From Mytilus californianus (lineage: Eukaryota; Mollusca; Bivalvia; Mytilida; Mytilidae), in contig NW_026262690.1 of the NCBI RefSeq assembly GCF_021869535.1, positions 16,331,001 to 16,395,000 on the forward strand: 64,000 nucleotides of DNA. Reading direction: 5' to 3'. This document shows positions 13,601 to 25,600 of this stretch, piece by piece (position 1 is the stretch's first letter; every line of letters begins with the position of its first letter). Below the pieces are notes generated by a model. It was given only the letters and a program-made list of their open reading frames with translations, did no database searches and was not told where the DNA came from. The position numbers and the translations under genes were made by a program.

Positions 13601-16600
13601 GACGATTTTCAAAACGTGATGTCAACGAATAGAACTAATTTTTATTATAAATTTCGCTTTGCTTGTCTTACTAGAATTCTGTTTTTGCTATAATGTTTCC
13701 TCTAAATGAAAATTTCTTTACCCGCACCTTATTCAATTAAGAAATTTCTTTGCCCGCACCTTATTCAATTAAGAAAGTACTGAGTGTTATTTTATTTGTT
13801 TTTAGGCTTTGTACATGGGTATTGTACTGTTTGGACCAGCAATTGCATTAGAAGCGGGTTTGTTTACAATTAATGTTTATATTTACCTGTGGCTATAAAT
13901 TATTCACACCACAATAAACGGAATACTTGGACATTTTATTAATAATCTTGTCATTTTGAAATACTTGATTGTTTCCTTGCCAACCTTGTGATATAAAATA
14001 ATGAGGTATGGTATACTTGCCAGGAAGACAACTTTCTACCAGAGACAAAACGAAGAAGTTAGCAACTTACATACAGGCATCTGACTTGTTGAGGATTGGA
14101 CATGCTTGATAACGCCCGAGCCCTTTACCTTACATGACGATTGTTTATGGCAATACTTGTTTAATCATTCACAATATATGACGACCATTTTATAGCAACA
14201 CATGTTTAATCATTCACAATATATGACGGCCATTTTATAGCAACACATGTTGATTCATTCACAATATATGACGGCCATTTTACAGTAACACGTGTTTAAT
14301 CATTCACATTATATGACGACCATTTTATAGCAACACATGTTTAATCATTCACAATATATGACGACCATTTTATAACAACACATGTTTATTCATGCACGAT
14401 ATATGACGACCATTTTATAGCAACATGTGTTTAGTCATTCACAATATATATATATATTTATAGCAACACTTGTTTAATCAGTCACCATATATGACGATCA
14501 TTTTATAGCAACACATGTTTCATCATTCACAATATATGACGATCATTTTATAGCAATCCATGTTAAAACATTCACAATATATCACGACCATTTTATAGCA
14601 ATACATGTAAGATTCCTTACAATACATGTACACCATTGTATTTCTACACTGAATTGGAGTTTTACATTTATCAGGTCTTTTACTTAGATACTTCCACATA
14701 CATGTAGATTAATTCTTTGTATAGTTATAAGAATTAAGGTCAAGGATATAAATGATATAGTAACAAATATTCAAAGTTATTTAATAAGAATGCCGATGAA
14801 TTCAGCTGTGTTATCAATGCGACAGTCTTGCTGTGGTTGAGAATGTACTATATTACATGAATAATGAAAAAATTTGTATAACTACTTCACAAGAGAAATA
14901 TCAATAGCTACATAATGCTCCAGACGGAAGTGTACTACATTTTAACTTTCCTAATACTATTCTGTTTTATTTTTAGTAATGGGTTTCCCTCAGTTTGCTT
15001 CAATCATCATTGTTGCTATAGCTGCTGTTATATATACTTCAATGGTAAGTATCAAACATTTATGGATGTATATATACTTCTATGGTAAGTATTAAACAAT
15101 TAATGATGTGTCATTTTATAAGTTAGATTCTAGCATAATATATACACTTGCGAAATGAGGGGAACGCTCGTAAATGAAATACTGATGTCCTTTAATATTT
15201 TTACCATGGCGTTGTCAGTTTCTTTTAGACTAATGAGTTTTAAATGTCTCCTTAGAATCTTCAGCATTGTTCTATAATTCCAACGGATAAAAATAAGAAT
15301 TAGTAATGTTGTATTAATTTGGTTTTATGTTATCATTAAGTACAATTGTTTTTGTGTTGTGCTTCTTTCCTGCCTTCATCAGATAATCACCATCATTATA
15401 TGGCCAAATGAAGCTGAAGCTGATAACAAGCGTCTGTTATGGACATGTTTTGTGTAATGTTGCAGCTTATTTGTTGTGTACCTTCTTTTTCTTGTTGATT
15501 ATTTTTTTTTATGTATTTATTGTAACAATAGTTTATGAAAAAAGGTGAACGAGCCAGTCTGCACTTGACTGTAGCAGAAGAAATTTAAACATGTATACAT
15601 AATTTGTATGACAGTGGTCAAAAGCTTATTTTTAGGGTCCAATTACACAAGATGATGATATTCTCCCTGCATTGTTCTGGTTCGAAAACTCTTTTGTTCA
15701 TCTGCGATTTCTTTGTTATATTGGCCTCGTTTCTTTTAGTCTAAATTTGCATTTCTCTTAGAGCCATTGTGGTGCATAATTATAAAGAACTCTGCATTAC
15801 CTTTAATTCAATAATTCATTTATTAATAAATAGTTGTGCCTCTCTGTAGTATTTCGATATTTTGTTGTAATTATTTTTAAATTTTTATAGAATAACTAAT
15901 CGAAGAATTCAAATAGAGAAAAATATTCAACGAGTGACCGAACAACACATTAATTCACAAATGCGCGTAGCGCATGAGTTAATTATCAGTGTTGTTCGGT
16001 CACGAGTTGAATATTTTTCGATATTTGAATTCTTTGATTAGTTATTCTTTTTATTACATTGGCAAATGGCTTTTTTTAATGAAATTAATGTAGAAAATGT
16101 AAGGAACTATATCTTTTTTCTACGCATCCACAATTTGTTTTGATCCGACGTTATCGACGTCTTGACAACGCCTATTGTTGTATGACGTCAGAGAGTGAAA
16201 TAACCACGTTTATTTCACATGTGAAATTATCGGTTTTTATTTGACTGGGAATTCAATGTAATTCAATGCTACCAATGTAATAAAATTATTTAGTTTGGTT
16301 ATAAGTTACCTTGATGTGTGTTGTTTGAACCTTTTGTTGGTTTTTGTCATTCTCTTAACTATACCAGAAGTGAAACAAGTTTAACCTTTCCAAAAACGTA
16401 AAGAGTGCCTCGAAGTTTCATAAATTAACGCCAGCTTTTGTTTTTGTGAGTTAATTTGTTTTTAGAGAACTTTTATTTTCAGTATTTATCTTGTTTTCAG
16501 TTTCATTATAATCAATTATATGAAACAAAATGATAACTGATGATCTTGAAAAATTAAGGGGCTGCCAAAGAAAAATGTAACATTATATATTCAACCTGAA

Positions 16601-19600
16601 AAAATTGTTCATTAGACGAAGGAGGTTATATTCGGACCTTCTTAATTACTAGTACACTCACAAGCGATTCCGTTAAATACGACTGAATATGTATAAAATC
16701 TCTTCAAGGAGGTAAATATTTTTTTTCAGGTACATGTTATTGATGATCATGACTACATTATCACCTTACTTACTCAGCCAGAGTACCTCATAAATTGATG
16801 CTTTGTTTAAACCATCTTATGATGGTCACACCTACACCTTGACGTTGAACTGTTTTAGTGTGCCGTTTTAGTCCTGTAATTTCTAGATTTTATAATGTAA
16901 TAGTTTAACAAAATTAATGACAAATAAATATTAAGCAAGGGCATCAGTGAACAGAGCTATCACTTTCGTATATTATATGTAATGACTGATGATATGATAT
17001 CAACACCATACACAACATGCACATCATACGTAGGTAATCAAGGAATAAAAATAATCGTGTTATACAGATTAAAGCAAAGGAAATGCGTACTAATAACTGT
17101 ACTAATTTTGACTATAAGCACTTATCCAACACTATGTGATTCTATTGCAAAATATTCATCAATCGCGTCTCGAATACTAATTATGAAACTAATATAATAT
17201 CATTCTTATAACAATGAAGGGATGTAAATATATGCATGTGCTACACAAATGCATGTACATTAGAATGACATTATTTGAATGAAGGACATTGGGAGAATGG
17301 CAATAAAAACAGAAACCGAAAAATACAATATAACATACCATTGTTCTATAAGGGGTCATATTTAATTTCCTCTAATTTATAATTCAACAGTAGCTATTAA
17401 AATTGATTGTTCCCCCCCCCCCCCCCCCCCCCACAAAAAAAAAAGAAGAAAATAATCTATTATATTGTATAAGTTTAAGCCAATACGATTGTTCGTATGG
17501 GATCTTAATCTATTGAAAAGGAAACATATCTTTCATTTTATAGATGAAAATGACCAGTTATGTGAGTGTCATAGGATATCCAATTTGTTTCAGATAAATA
17601 GAAATGTTACTCCTAGCCAGCTTCTACTGATTCTAAAAAAGTTTCCATGTTAATGGAACTGAAAAAAAGGTTCTTTGAATAACCAATGATATCCTACTGA
17701 ATTTGAACTAATTTAATGCATATCGTATAGCACATACAAACAAAATTATACAAGCCTTAAGGTCTGTGCTGCGATATTGATAAAACAATTTAAAAAGCAT
17801 GCAAAAATGAAATGTATATGCATTCTTTTCAAAATGTGATAATAATAAAAGTCAACACTCTTTCTGTTCTAACGAAAGTAGAAAATTAAGATTAAACAAA
17901 AAAAGTAAAATAACAAAAATACCGAACTCCAAGGAAAATTCAAAACGGAAAGTCCCTTATCCGATGGCAAAATAAAGTTTAAAGCTCAAACACACCAAAC
18001 GAAAGGAAAACAACTGTAATATTCCTGACTTGGCATTTCCTTATGAGGAAATGGTGGATAACACCTGGTTTAACAGCTAGCTAAACCTCTCAATTATATG
18101 ACAGTCGCTTATAATTCCATTAAATTGTCAACAGTATGTGAGCAAAACACAGACATAATAAGTAAAAATGTCACAAATTGGGGTCCAGCAGTCAACATTG
18201 TGTTCTAATCTCAATCACTTTAAAAACAAACAGCTATGTAAACAAAGAAAAAGAAAATGGCATTGATACACTCTATAGACAAAGCACATAAGCAAAAATG
18301 AAAGACAAGAATACAAAAAAATTACCATAGCAAAATAATACAATGGCGGGATGTATAAATACCGAGCCATGACAAAAGGATATTCCCAAAAATGGACTTA
18401 ACAGTTAAGGTAAAAAATATGCAAAGCCAATAAAAGAACACTTTTACACGTAATTAAGATGACACACAATGTAAGTATATAGAATCTAAACTTCAAGACC
18501 ATCATGTGTAATTTTGGAAGTTGATACGAAATATTTATCAACAAGGTCTTGGTATCTTCCGATGAACTTATTTAGAAAAAGACGTGTTTTTAACATAACT
18601 CTGTTTGACGTTGCCATAAAAGCGGGAGGTTTGGCATGCCACAAAACCATTTTTTTCTTAAAATGTCCTGTACCAAGTCAGGAAAATGGCCATTGTTATA
18701 TTATAGTTCGTTTCTGTGTGTGTTACATTTTAATGTTGTGTTTTTGTTGTGTCGTTGTCCTCCTTTTATATTTGATGCGTTTCCCTCAGTTTAAGTTTGT
18801 AACCCGGATTTGTTTTTATCTCTATCGATTTATGAGTTTTCGAACAGCGGTATACTACTGTTGCCTTTATTTATTCAGCAACTTTCTGTTCAGACACTGG
18901 TGACGTTTTATAAAGTTTGAGTAGGCAGCAGTCGCACTTACTTTTGAGAGTTATCATTAAAAAAAATTGGACAAATAATAATACAACCATTCTATATTAT
19001 TCATATGTGGGGCAATCAAACAAGCATTTCAATAACAGAATAAGACATCTGCAAGTTTGCAAAATATTTTTATTTGACAGCAATCAAACCAACATTAAAA
19101 TTAATATTCATAAACATAGACAAGGTAAAGGTAAAAACAGGCCTAAAATTACATAGAAATATGAGAGAATGACAACAAATTACATCTCCTTATTTGTATA
19201 TAAATAACATTCATGAATAATCAGGATGAATTAACCTTTATAAATGAAACAGAAGAAAAGTCTCAAAATGATCTGTATGTGGGTTATGTATGATGCAGTT
19301 TATACACTTAGTTAAATAGTTGATATGTAGCTACTTGAATAAAATGTTCAATTTTTGTTTTAGGGTGGAATAAAAGCTGTTATATGGACTGATGTCTTCC
19401 AAAGTTTTGTAATGATCGCTGGTATTATGGCAATTTTGATAAAGGTAAATGTTAGCTGTCGGTCTGTGTTAAGATTATTTAAGTAATTTAATTCATTATA
19501 AAAAAAAATATTATTTCACGATTGACTCTTGAATTTGGTTTATTGATATTCTGCACTTATTCACGATTGGGTTTTCAGGGTACAATTGTCAGTGGAGGTG

Positions 19601-22600
19601 TAAAGTCAACTTGGACGATTGCCAATGATAATGGACGACTTAACTTTTTCGTGTGAGTATATCGATAATGAATATCTTATAACACAACTAGTTCCATGTC
19701 GGCTAAAGGGCAATTGTGTTTTATATCTATGTAAATGTATGTTTATTAGCAACTAAATTTCGTATTGTTTCAAGACGTAAAGTTTAATAAATAACCAAGA
19801 GTAACTGGGGTATATATTATCGTGGTTTGCATCGTACATTATCTGTTTGCTTCAATTTAACAGGAAAGTTAACATAATAAACACATGGAACTGATTATAA
19901 TATTTCAATTTTACACAGGAAACCCTATATAAAACTTTACGACAAAATACACGATGTTTGTTCGTTTTCCTTTTTTGGACGGCAATATTCCTGTGATCCA
20001 TTTTTATGAATTATAAATATGTTATACTGTCAAATTATTAGGTCAAGTATATCGTTACCACAAATTACTAAATGACTACAAAATTTTCACTAAAGTCTTT
20101 AATAGATTAAAGTGTAGCTGTACCCATAGAAACCTTATTGTAAGCGCATATCATATCTTAAATTTTACGGTGAACCAGCATTTTTAGCTAAAACAGACAA
20201 TCAGCAAATTCAGCTAAAACAAACATGATAGACTTGTTTGAGAAAAACGAATTTATTTCTAAATGTTATTGATTTATCATTGTAGCAAGATACCTTAATA
20301 TTGTGTTTTATCTGTCCTCATATGTTTTTTTTATTATTGCTGTACAGTTGTGTATATCTATGGTCCTACATCCTGTCTTTTTTTAAAAATGTTTTTTGCA
20401 TTACAGAGGGTCATGCTTTTCTCATACGGTTTATGAGGTCTTTACACTAAATCTATAGGATTCATACTGATATATCTTTTAGTCCGAAATACATTATCAT
20501 TTTATGTTATAGTTGTAATTGACTGTGAACTATGTTTCAGTAACTGTTATAGTTGTCTTTGATAGATTATTTGTGTTTTCTATTTTTCTAAGTTGTATTT
20601 TGTGTTTCGTGTCAACATCGAGTCAACCTGATTTATACCTGAAAGGACATTAAACATATAAAACATATAAATATGAATTACATGTACGTTGATTTTTTAT
20701 CTGCTATATACTTCTATCCTAAAACAATGTTAGTTTCCATGGAAGAAGTCGAATAGTCTGTTGTTTTATTTAATATATTTTGCAATTCCTAGTATCCCTT
20801 TTTTGTATAACAATCAAACTTAAACACAAAAAGTCGAAACAAAATTCTCTATAAAAAATATCAAGGAAGGAAAGAAAACTAAAAGAAAGACCATGGACAT
20901 TGGATATGACAATGTTCAGTTACAAAGTCCAATACCACACGTGCACGCATACATGTATGAAAGCATTTGATTTTCTAGACCTATTGCCTAACATCCTTTT
21001 GATGTTTTTGAGCATCCTATCAGTAACACACAAATTACATTTGATTATTCGTCATGATTAATATCTTCTTGAATTTAGATGGGACACAGACATCACAAGA
21101 CGACACACGTTTTTGAATTTATTTGTTGGCACTATGATTAGAGGAACTGGATTAATATTTAATCAATCATCTGTTCAGAGGATCTGCTCTACACCAACAC
21201 TCAAAGATGCTAGAAAGTACGGTTGTGGCTTGATTCTGTCATCTTAACTACACCTTAACTCAAATAGCTTAGAAAGAACGGTTGTATCTTGATAGTGTCA
21301 TCCTAACTACACCTTAAATCAAATACATTACTATTTCAGGTTTTTTTCTTACTATTTTCTGCTTAAAATACTTCCAATATGTTTAACTAATATACAGAAC
21401 ATAAACGATTACAACAATATTATATATTTTACTCACTAGATATGCTTATTACATTTATTGTCACAATAAATGTTCAATTTAGGTGTACTCGATGTATCCT
21501 GTAATATTTCACTGAGTTTGCAGGTAAGCAATCAGCTGTTGATGAGTTTTCACTCTATTACTGACTCATATATACTCATTAATTGCTGTGTTTTAAGTTA
21601 GAATTGATAAAACATCTAAAAAAATTAATGAAGCCTTTTTAATAAGAAATACTTGAAACTGAAAGGTATATGATGGTTACTTTTATAAATTTTGACTTGG
21701 ATGGAGAGTTGTCTCATTGGCACTCATACCACATTTTCTTATATCTATATATGAGTAAATCTATGTACACAAATGTATACAATTGTGATAAGATATCAAA
21801 ATTTTATTGTTGAAGAAGAGTTGTTATTTGGCGTTTGTAATCCATTGTTAAACTTTATAATTTCTTGAAATATTTGCAATCTGCATATGTAACTTTACAC
21901 TTAATTGTGTCACAATTTTGTTCCATACAATTGTTTAATAATGGAAATGATATGTACCTTTACTATTTTAGATAAGATGTACATTTTATGACTACAAGTT
22001 ATAATATATAAAGATAAGAATATGGTATGATTGTCAATGAGACGACTATCCACCAAAATTCAAATGAAGTGAAATAATGACTGTATATATTTTATCTCAT
22101 TGACTCTCCTAGTTGTAAACATTTTATCGCATTGACTTTTCTAGTTGTATACATTTTATTGCATTGACTTTCCTAGATGCTATGATTCTAAACAATAGAA
22201 TAATTTGATGATTTTTTTCAGAGTAATGCTATTTGTTTCGCCAGCATTCCTCATAACAATGGCCATGGCATTCTTCGAGGGGATCGTTGCTTACTCCTAC
22301 TACCACACACTAGGTTGTGACCCACTCAAATCAAAACAAATCACAAATCCGAATCAGGTATAGTTAGAATAATTATTAATAATTGAAGAACTGTTTAGTC
22401 TTTACTATGATTTGTATGTTTTTAATGAATTTTTGAGCTTTTACCTAGTATACTTTAAAAACCATGTCAAAAGAAACAAAATAGCTGAAGACGTTTTCCA
22501 CATTCTAAATGTATAACATTGTTTGGTAATGGGAAACAGGTAATGTAATTCCAAGGCATAAACAGGAAACAACAGATGAAAATTAGACTTGTTATAGACA

Positions 22601-25600
22601 TCACTTGGACAATGTTATAGACAACTATGTTATGGCGCAATAATTGAAAATTATAAATCAACAATTTTGCAAAGGAATATTAAAAATAGAAATAGTAAGA
22701 CGATACCTTGGAAGAATGAAAAAGACACATAAATCGCAGAAGATGAAAACAAATGTTTTTTCTCAAGGTCGTCTTATGTTGATGGCAGATCTTTAATGGT
22801 TTTTACAACTTCAGTAACAACTTGTCTTGTCTCATGCAGATTAAGAGATTATAACTTGGCAAAGACACAGGTGTATATGCCTTTCAATTGACTTTGCAGT
22901 TTAGTTTAGTTTAAACATATTTTATTTGCTAAATTGAAAATTATAGCAAAAAGGATTAGACATCATACTTATGAAGTCTTCTCCATAATACAATATAAAT
23001 AAATACAATGAAAGTATAATGAGCATGAATTAAAGCAAACAGTTTATAGAATATAATGCGAGGTATAGTTAAAAACAGAAGAGAGAGAAAAAAGAAGGAA
23101 AGATTGAAAAGTCATATAATTCTGTGATGATGAAGTGGGTGTTGATGATGATGTTCCGTGTCAGTATCAGTAACGTTTTATGAAGGTACAAGAAATCTGT
23201 TTGACTTTTATGAAATTTGAAACATGTTTGAAAATTGGAATATTTTGTTCGTTCGAAAGTTCCAAGTTTCCGCAAATTAATAGTTTTGTATCTACAACAA
23301 AGTTTCGGAAAGTCCAATAAGATTATTGAGTAAGATTTCAGAAAAAGCTGAGGTCTTGAATCGTAATATATGAGAAAATCGTTATTTTGGTTTTATCAGG
23401 GTTAAATGACATAAGCCATTTAGTAGACCAAACATCCAGTTCTTTCAGATCGCGATCGATAATAGATCTAATCTGTGCTCTGTCGTTACCAGAATAACTA
23501 TATGATGTGTCATCAGTATATAGCCGACACAGTGGTGTAAGATGATCAGCAGTATCATTTATATATAAGACAAAGAGAAAGAGCCCATAACTGATCCCTT
23601 GGGAACACCAGCTGAAACATTGCAAAAGGAAGAAAGACGAATTATGCAATACTACTCTCTGTTTTCTATCATGTAGATAATCTTCAAACCAATGTAATAA
23701 GTTTCCGTCAATACCATAAGCTTTCAGTTTGCATAAGGCCTCTGTGCCAAACTTTGTCAAAAGCGTCAGAAAACTCACAGAATACAAAACAATTAATTTT
23801 TTTTTTCCAAAGAGTTTAAAATGCAGTTAAATATTTCTAAGATTCGGTGGACAGCTGAATTTTAAGGATGAAATCATGATTGATATTCATAAATTAATTT
23901 ATTAGTATGTAAATGATTGTACAAGTGCTTAAACACAACTCTTTCTATTACTTTTCCTATACAGTTTATTAAAGATATCGGTCTGTAATTTGAAGGCAAA
24001 GATCAATCTCCCTTTTTTAAAATAGGTATTAGATTTGCTATCTTTCAGCTTGTTGGATATATGCCCTCTCGTAACGATTTATTGAATATAATATTGAGCG
24101 GAACTGCTACATTTTCTGGACACAACTTAAGCATCTGAGGACTGATCACATCAGGGACATTTGCTTTGTTTAGATCTAATATCTGAATAATACCTTTTAT
24201 TTCTTTTATTTTTATTTTCAATTTTTAAAACTAACTTACAGGTTTTTGTCAAACTCGTGTAAATTAACATATTCTTCATCTAGTTTGCAAATCATACTAA
24301 ATTATTTGTTTAGCAAACTACATTTCTCATCATCTTCACATACAATTTCATTCAGTGCATTATCATTTATAATATTTTTGAGAGGGGTATGTGTTCTAAA
24401 CCTTTATTGGACTTAATCAACGTTTGCATTTATTTCTAATACGTTTTTGAGATCGAGGGGTTTTTGATATTACACTGTCCAAATTTGTTTCGAACTTTTC
24501 TGTGACAATTGTTTTCATATTAGTTACTTTATTTTTTCTGTTTTTTTGTACTTTATAATATTATTTTCACTCTTAGATTTATCTGCGTATTTTCTTAATT
24601 TATCTCAAATTCGAATTTCACGTCTTAAGTCTTTATTGAACCAGTGTTTGCCATTATGTCCTGCAGCTACTAGTTAAGTAGGAATACATTATTTAGCTAT
24701 TTTCAAAAATTCTATGGTATAAATTTTACACACCTCATTAGTGTTTTTGCCATTCAAGAATATTTTTTTTTAAATTTGAAGTTTCATATGACTATAAAGG
24801 AAATTTTAAACTAAATAAAAACTAATTGGAACTGTATTTGATAATAAAGTAAGATTGCCAATGAGAGATCTATCAACCAAACTTAAAGTTTTATATCCAG
24901 GTCGCACAAGAAATTAACCAGAGAGATCATCATTGTTTTTGTTGTTGTCATTATTTGTGTTATATTGTCACAAACAGCCAGAGATGCTATAAGCTTTACA
25001 AATAGATATTATAACCGCATAGACATTGAACATTAAAGTACATATTATTATATCATACACAATAGATTAACAGGTAAATATTTATATTGTGATTAAATTT
25101 TTATAAAATCCAGCAAGTTACTATAGTAATAGATTCGTCTAGTTACTTTCTTATATACAAAATAGTGTAGTTGATTAAGCCACCTAATCGTTTTTCAGAT
25201 AATACCGTATATGGTAATGGATATTTTCAATGGTCTACCAGGAATGCCGGGATTGTTTATGGCTTCGTTATTCAGTGCATCACTAAGGTATACAAACCAA
25301 AATAAAGTCGACATTCCGAAAAGTACTCTTTTGGTATAATTAGAAAAATAGCCATTACATTTTTCTTTTCGATAGGAAATGTTAAAAAGTCTTGGCACTC
25401 AAATTGTTTTAGAAGTTGTGAGGAAAAACTTAATTTGTTTCAGGGCACTGTAATGGAATGAATATTCGATGAGTAGTTTAAGATGAGATTTTTTTTTTTT
25501 ATAATTCAATGTTAAATTTACTAATGTTAATAGTAACAATCTATACAAATATATATTTTTCGCTTCCATTTTTTTTTCAAAACATTTAGAATCAAACAAT

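Larger units (their letters stand above)
8085..13650 (-). mobile_element. Decayed LINE (non-LTR retrotransposon) with nested repeats
   Basis: Reading on the minus strand from 13650 to 8085, the parts of a two-ORF LINE appear in order. An ORF1-like part has a Lys-rich start (QKKKSKKKGKN near 13370) and a coiled-coil-like stretch (EQGTNSLDERLEHVEKCTQ near 12340). The endonuclease begins LSWNVNGLE near 11750 and continues after an insertion. The reverse transcriptase follows, and the 3' end is a GAATGAATGAAT-type tail (complement ATTCATTCATTC) at about 8088. Stops and frameshifts are frequent. Repeat family A copy 3 and a 585-bp fold-back element are inserted inside it. The clade cannot be fixed by eye; CR1/L2-like is possible from the tail. 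Confidence 0.78.

Noticed and set aside
14135-14605. Regularly spaced repeat resembling a CRISPR array
   Set aside because: The whole 45-bp unit repeats with no unique spacers, and the context is a eukaryotic intron.
17412-17432. Poly-C run as a functional G-quadruplex or i-motif
   Set aside because: A single C run of this length may reflect slippage or sequencing error; nothing around it supports a role.
18514-18903. 129-codon frame, rich in Cys, Phe and Tyr
   Set aside because: It is in intron 4 and overlaps a dispersed repeat block, with no domain and no splice sites that keep the transporter frame.
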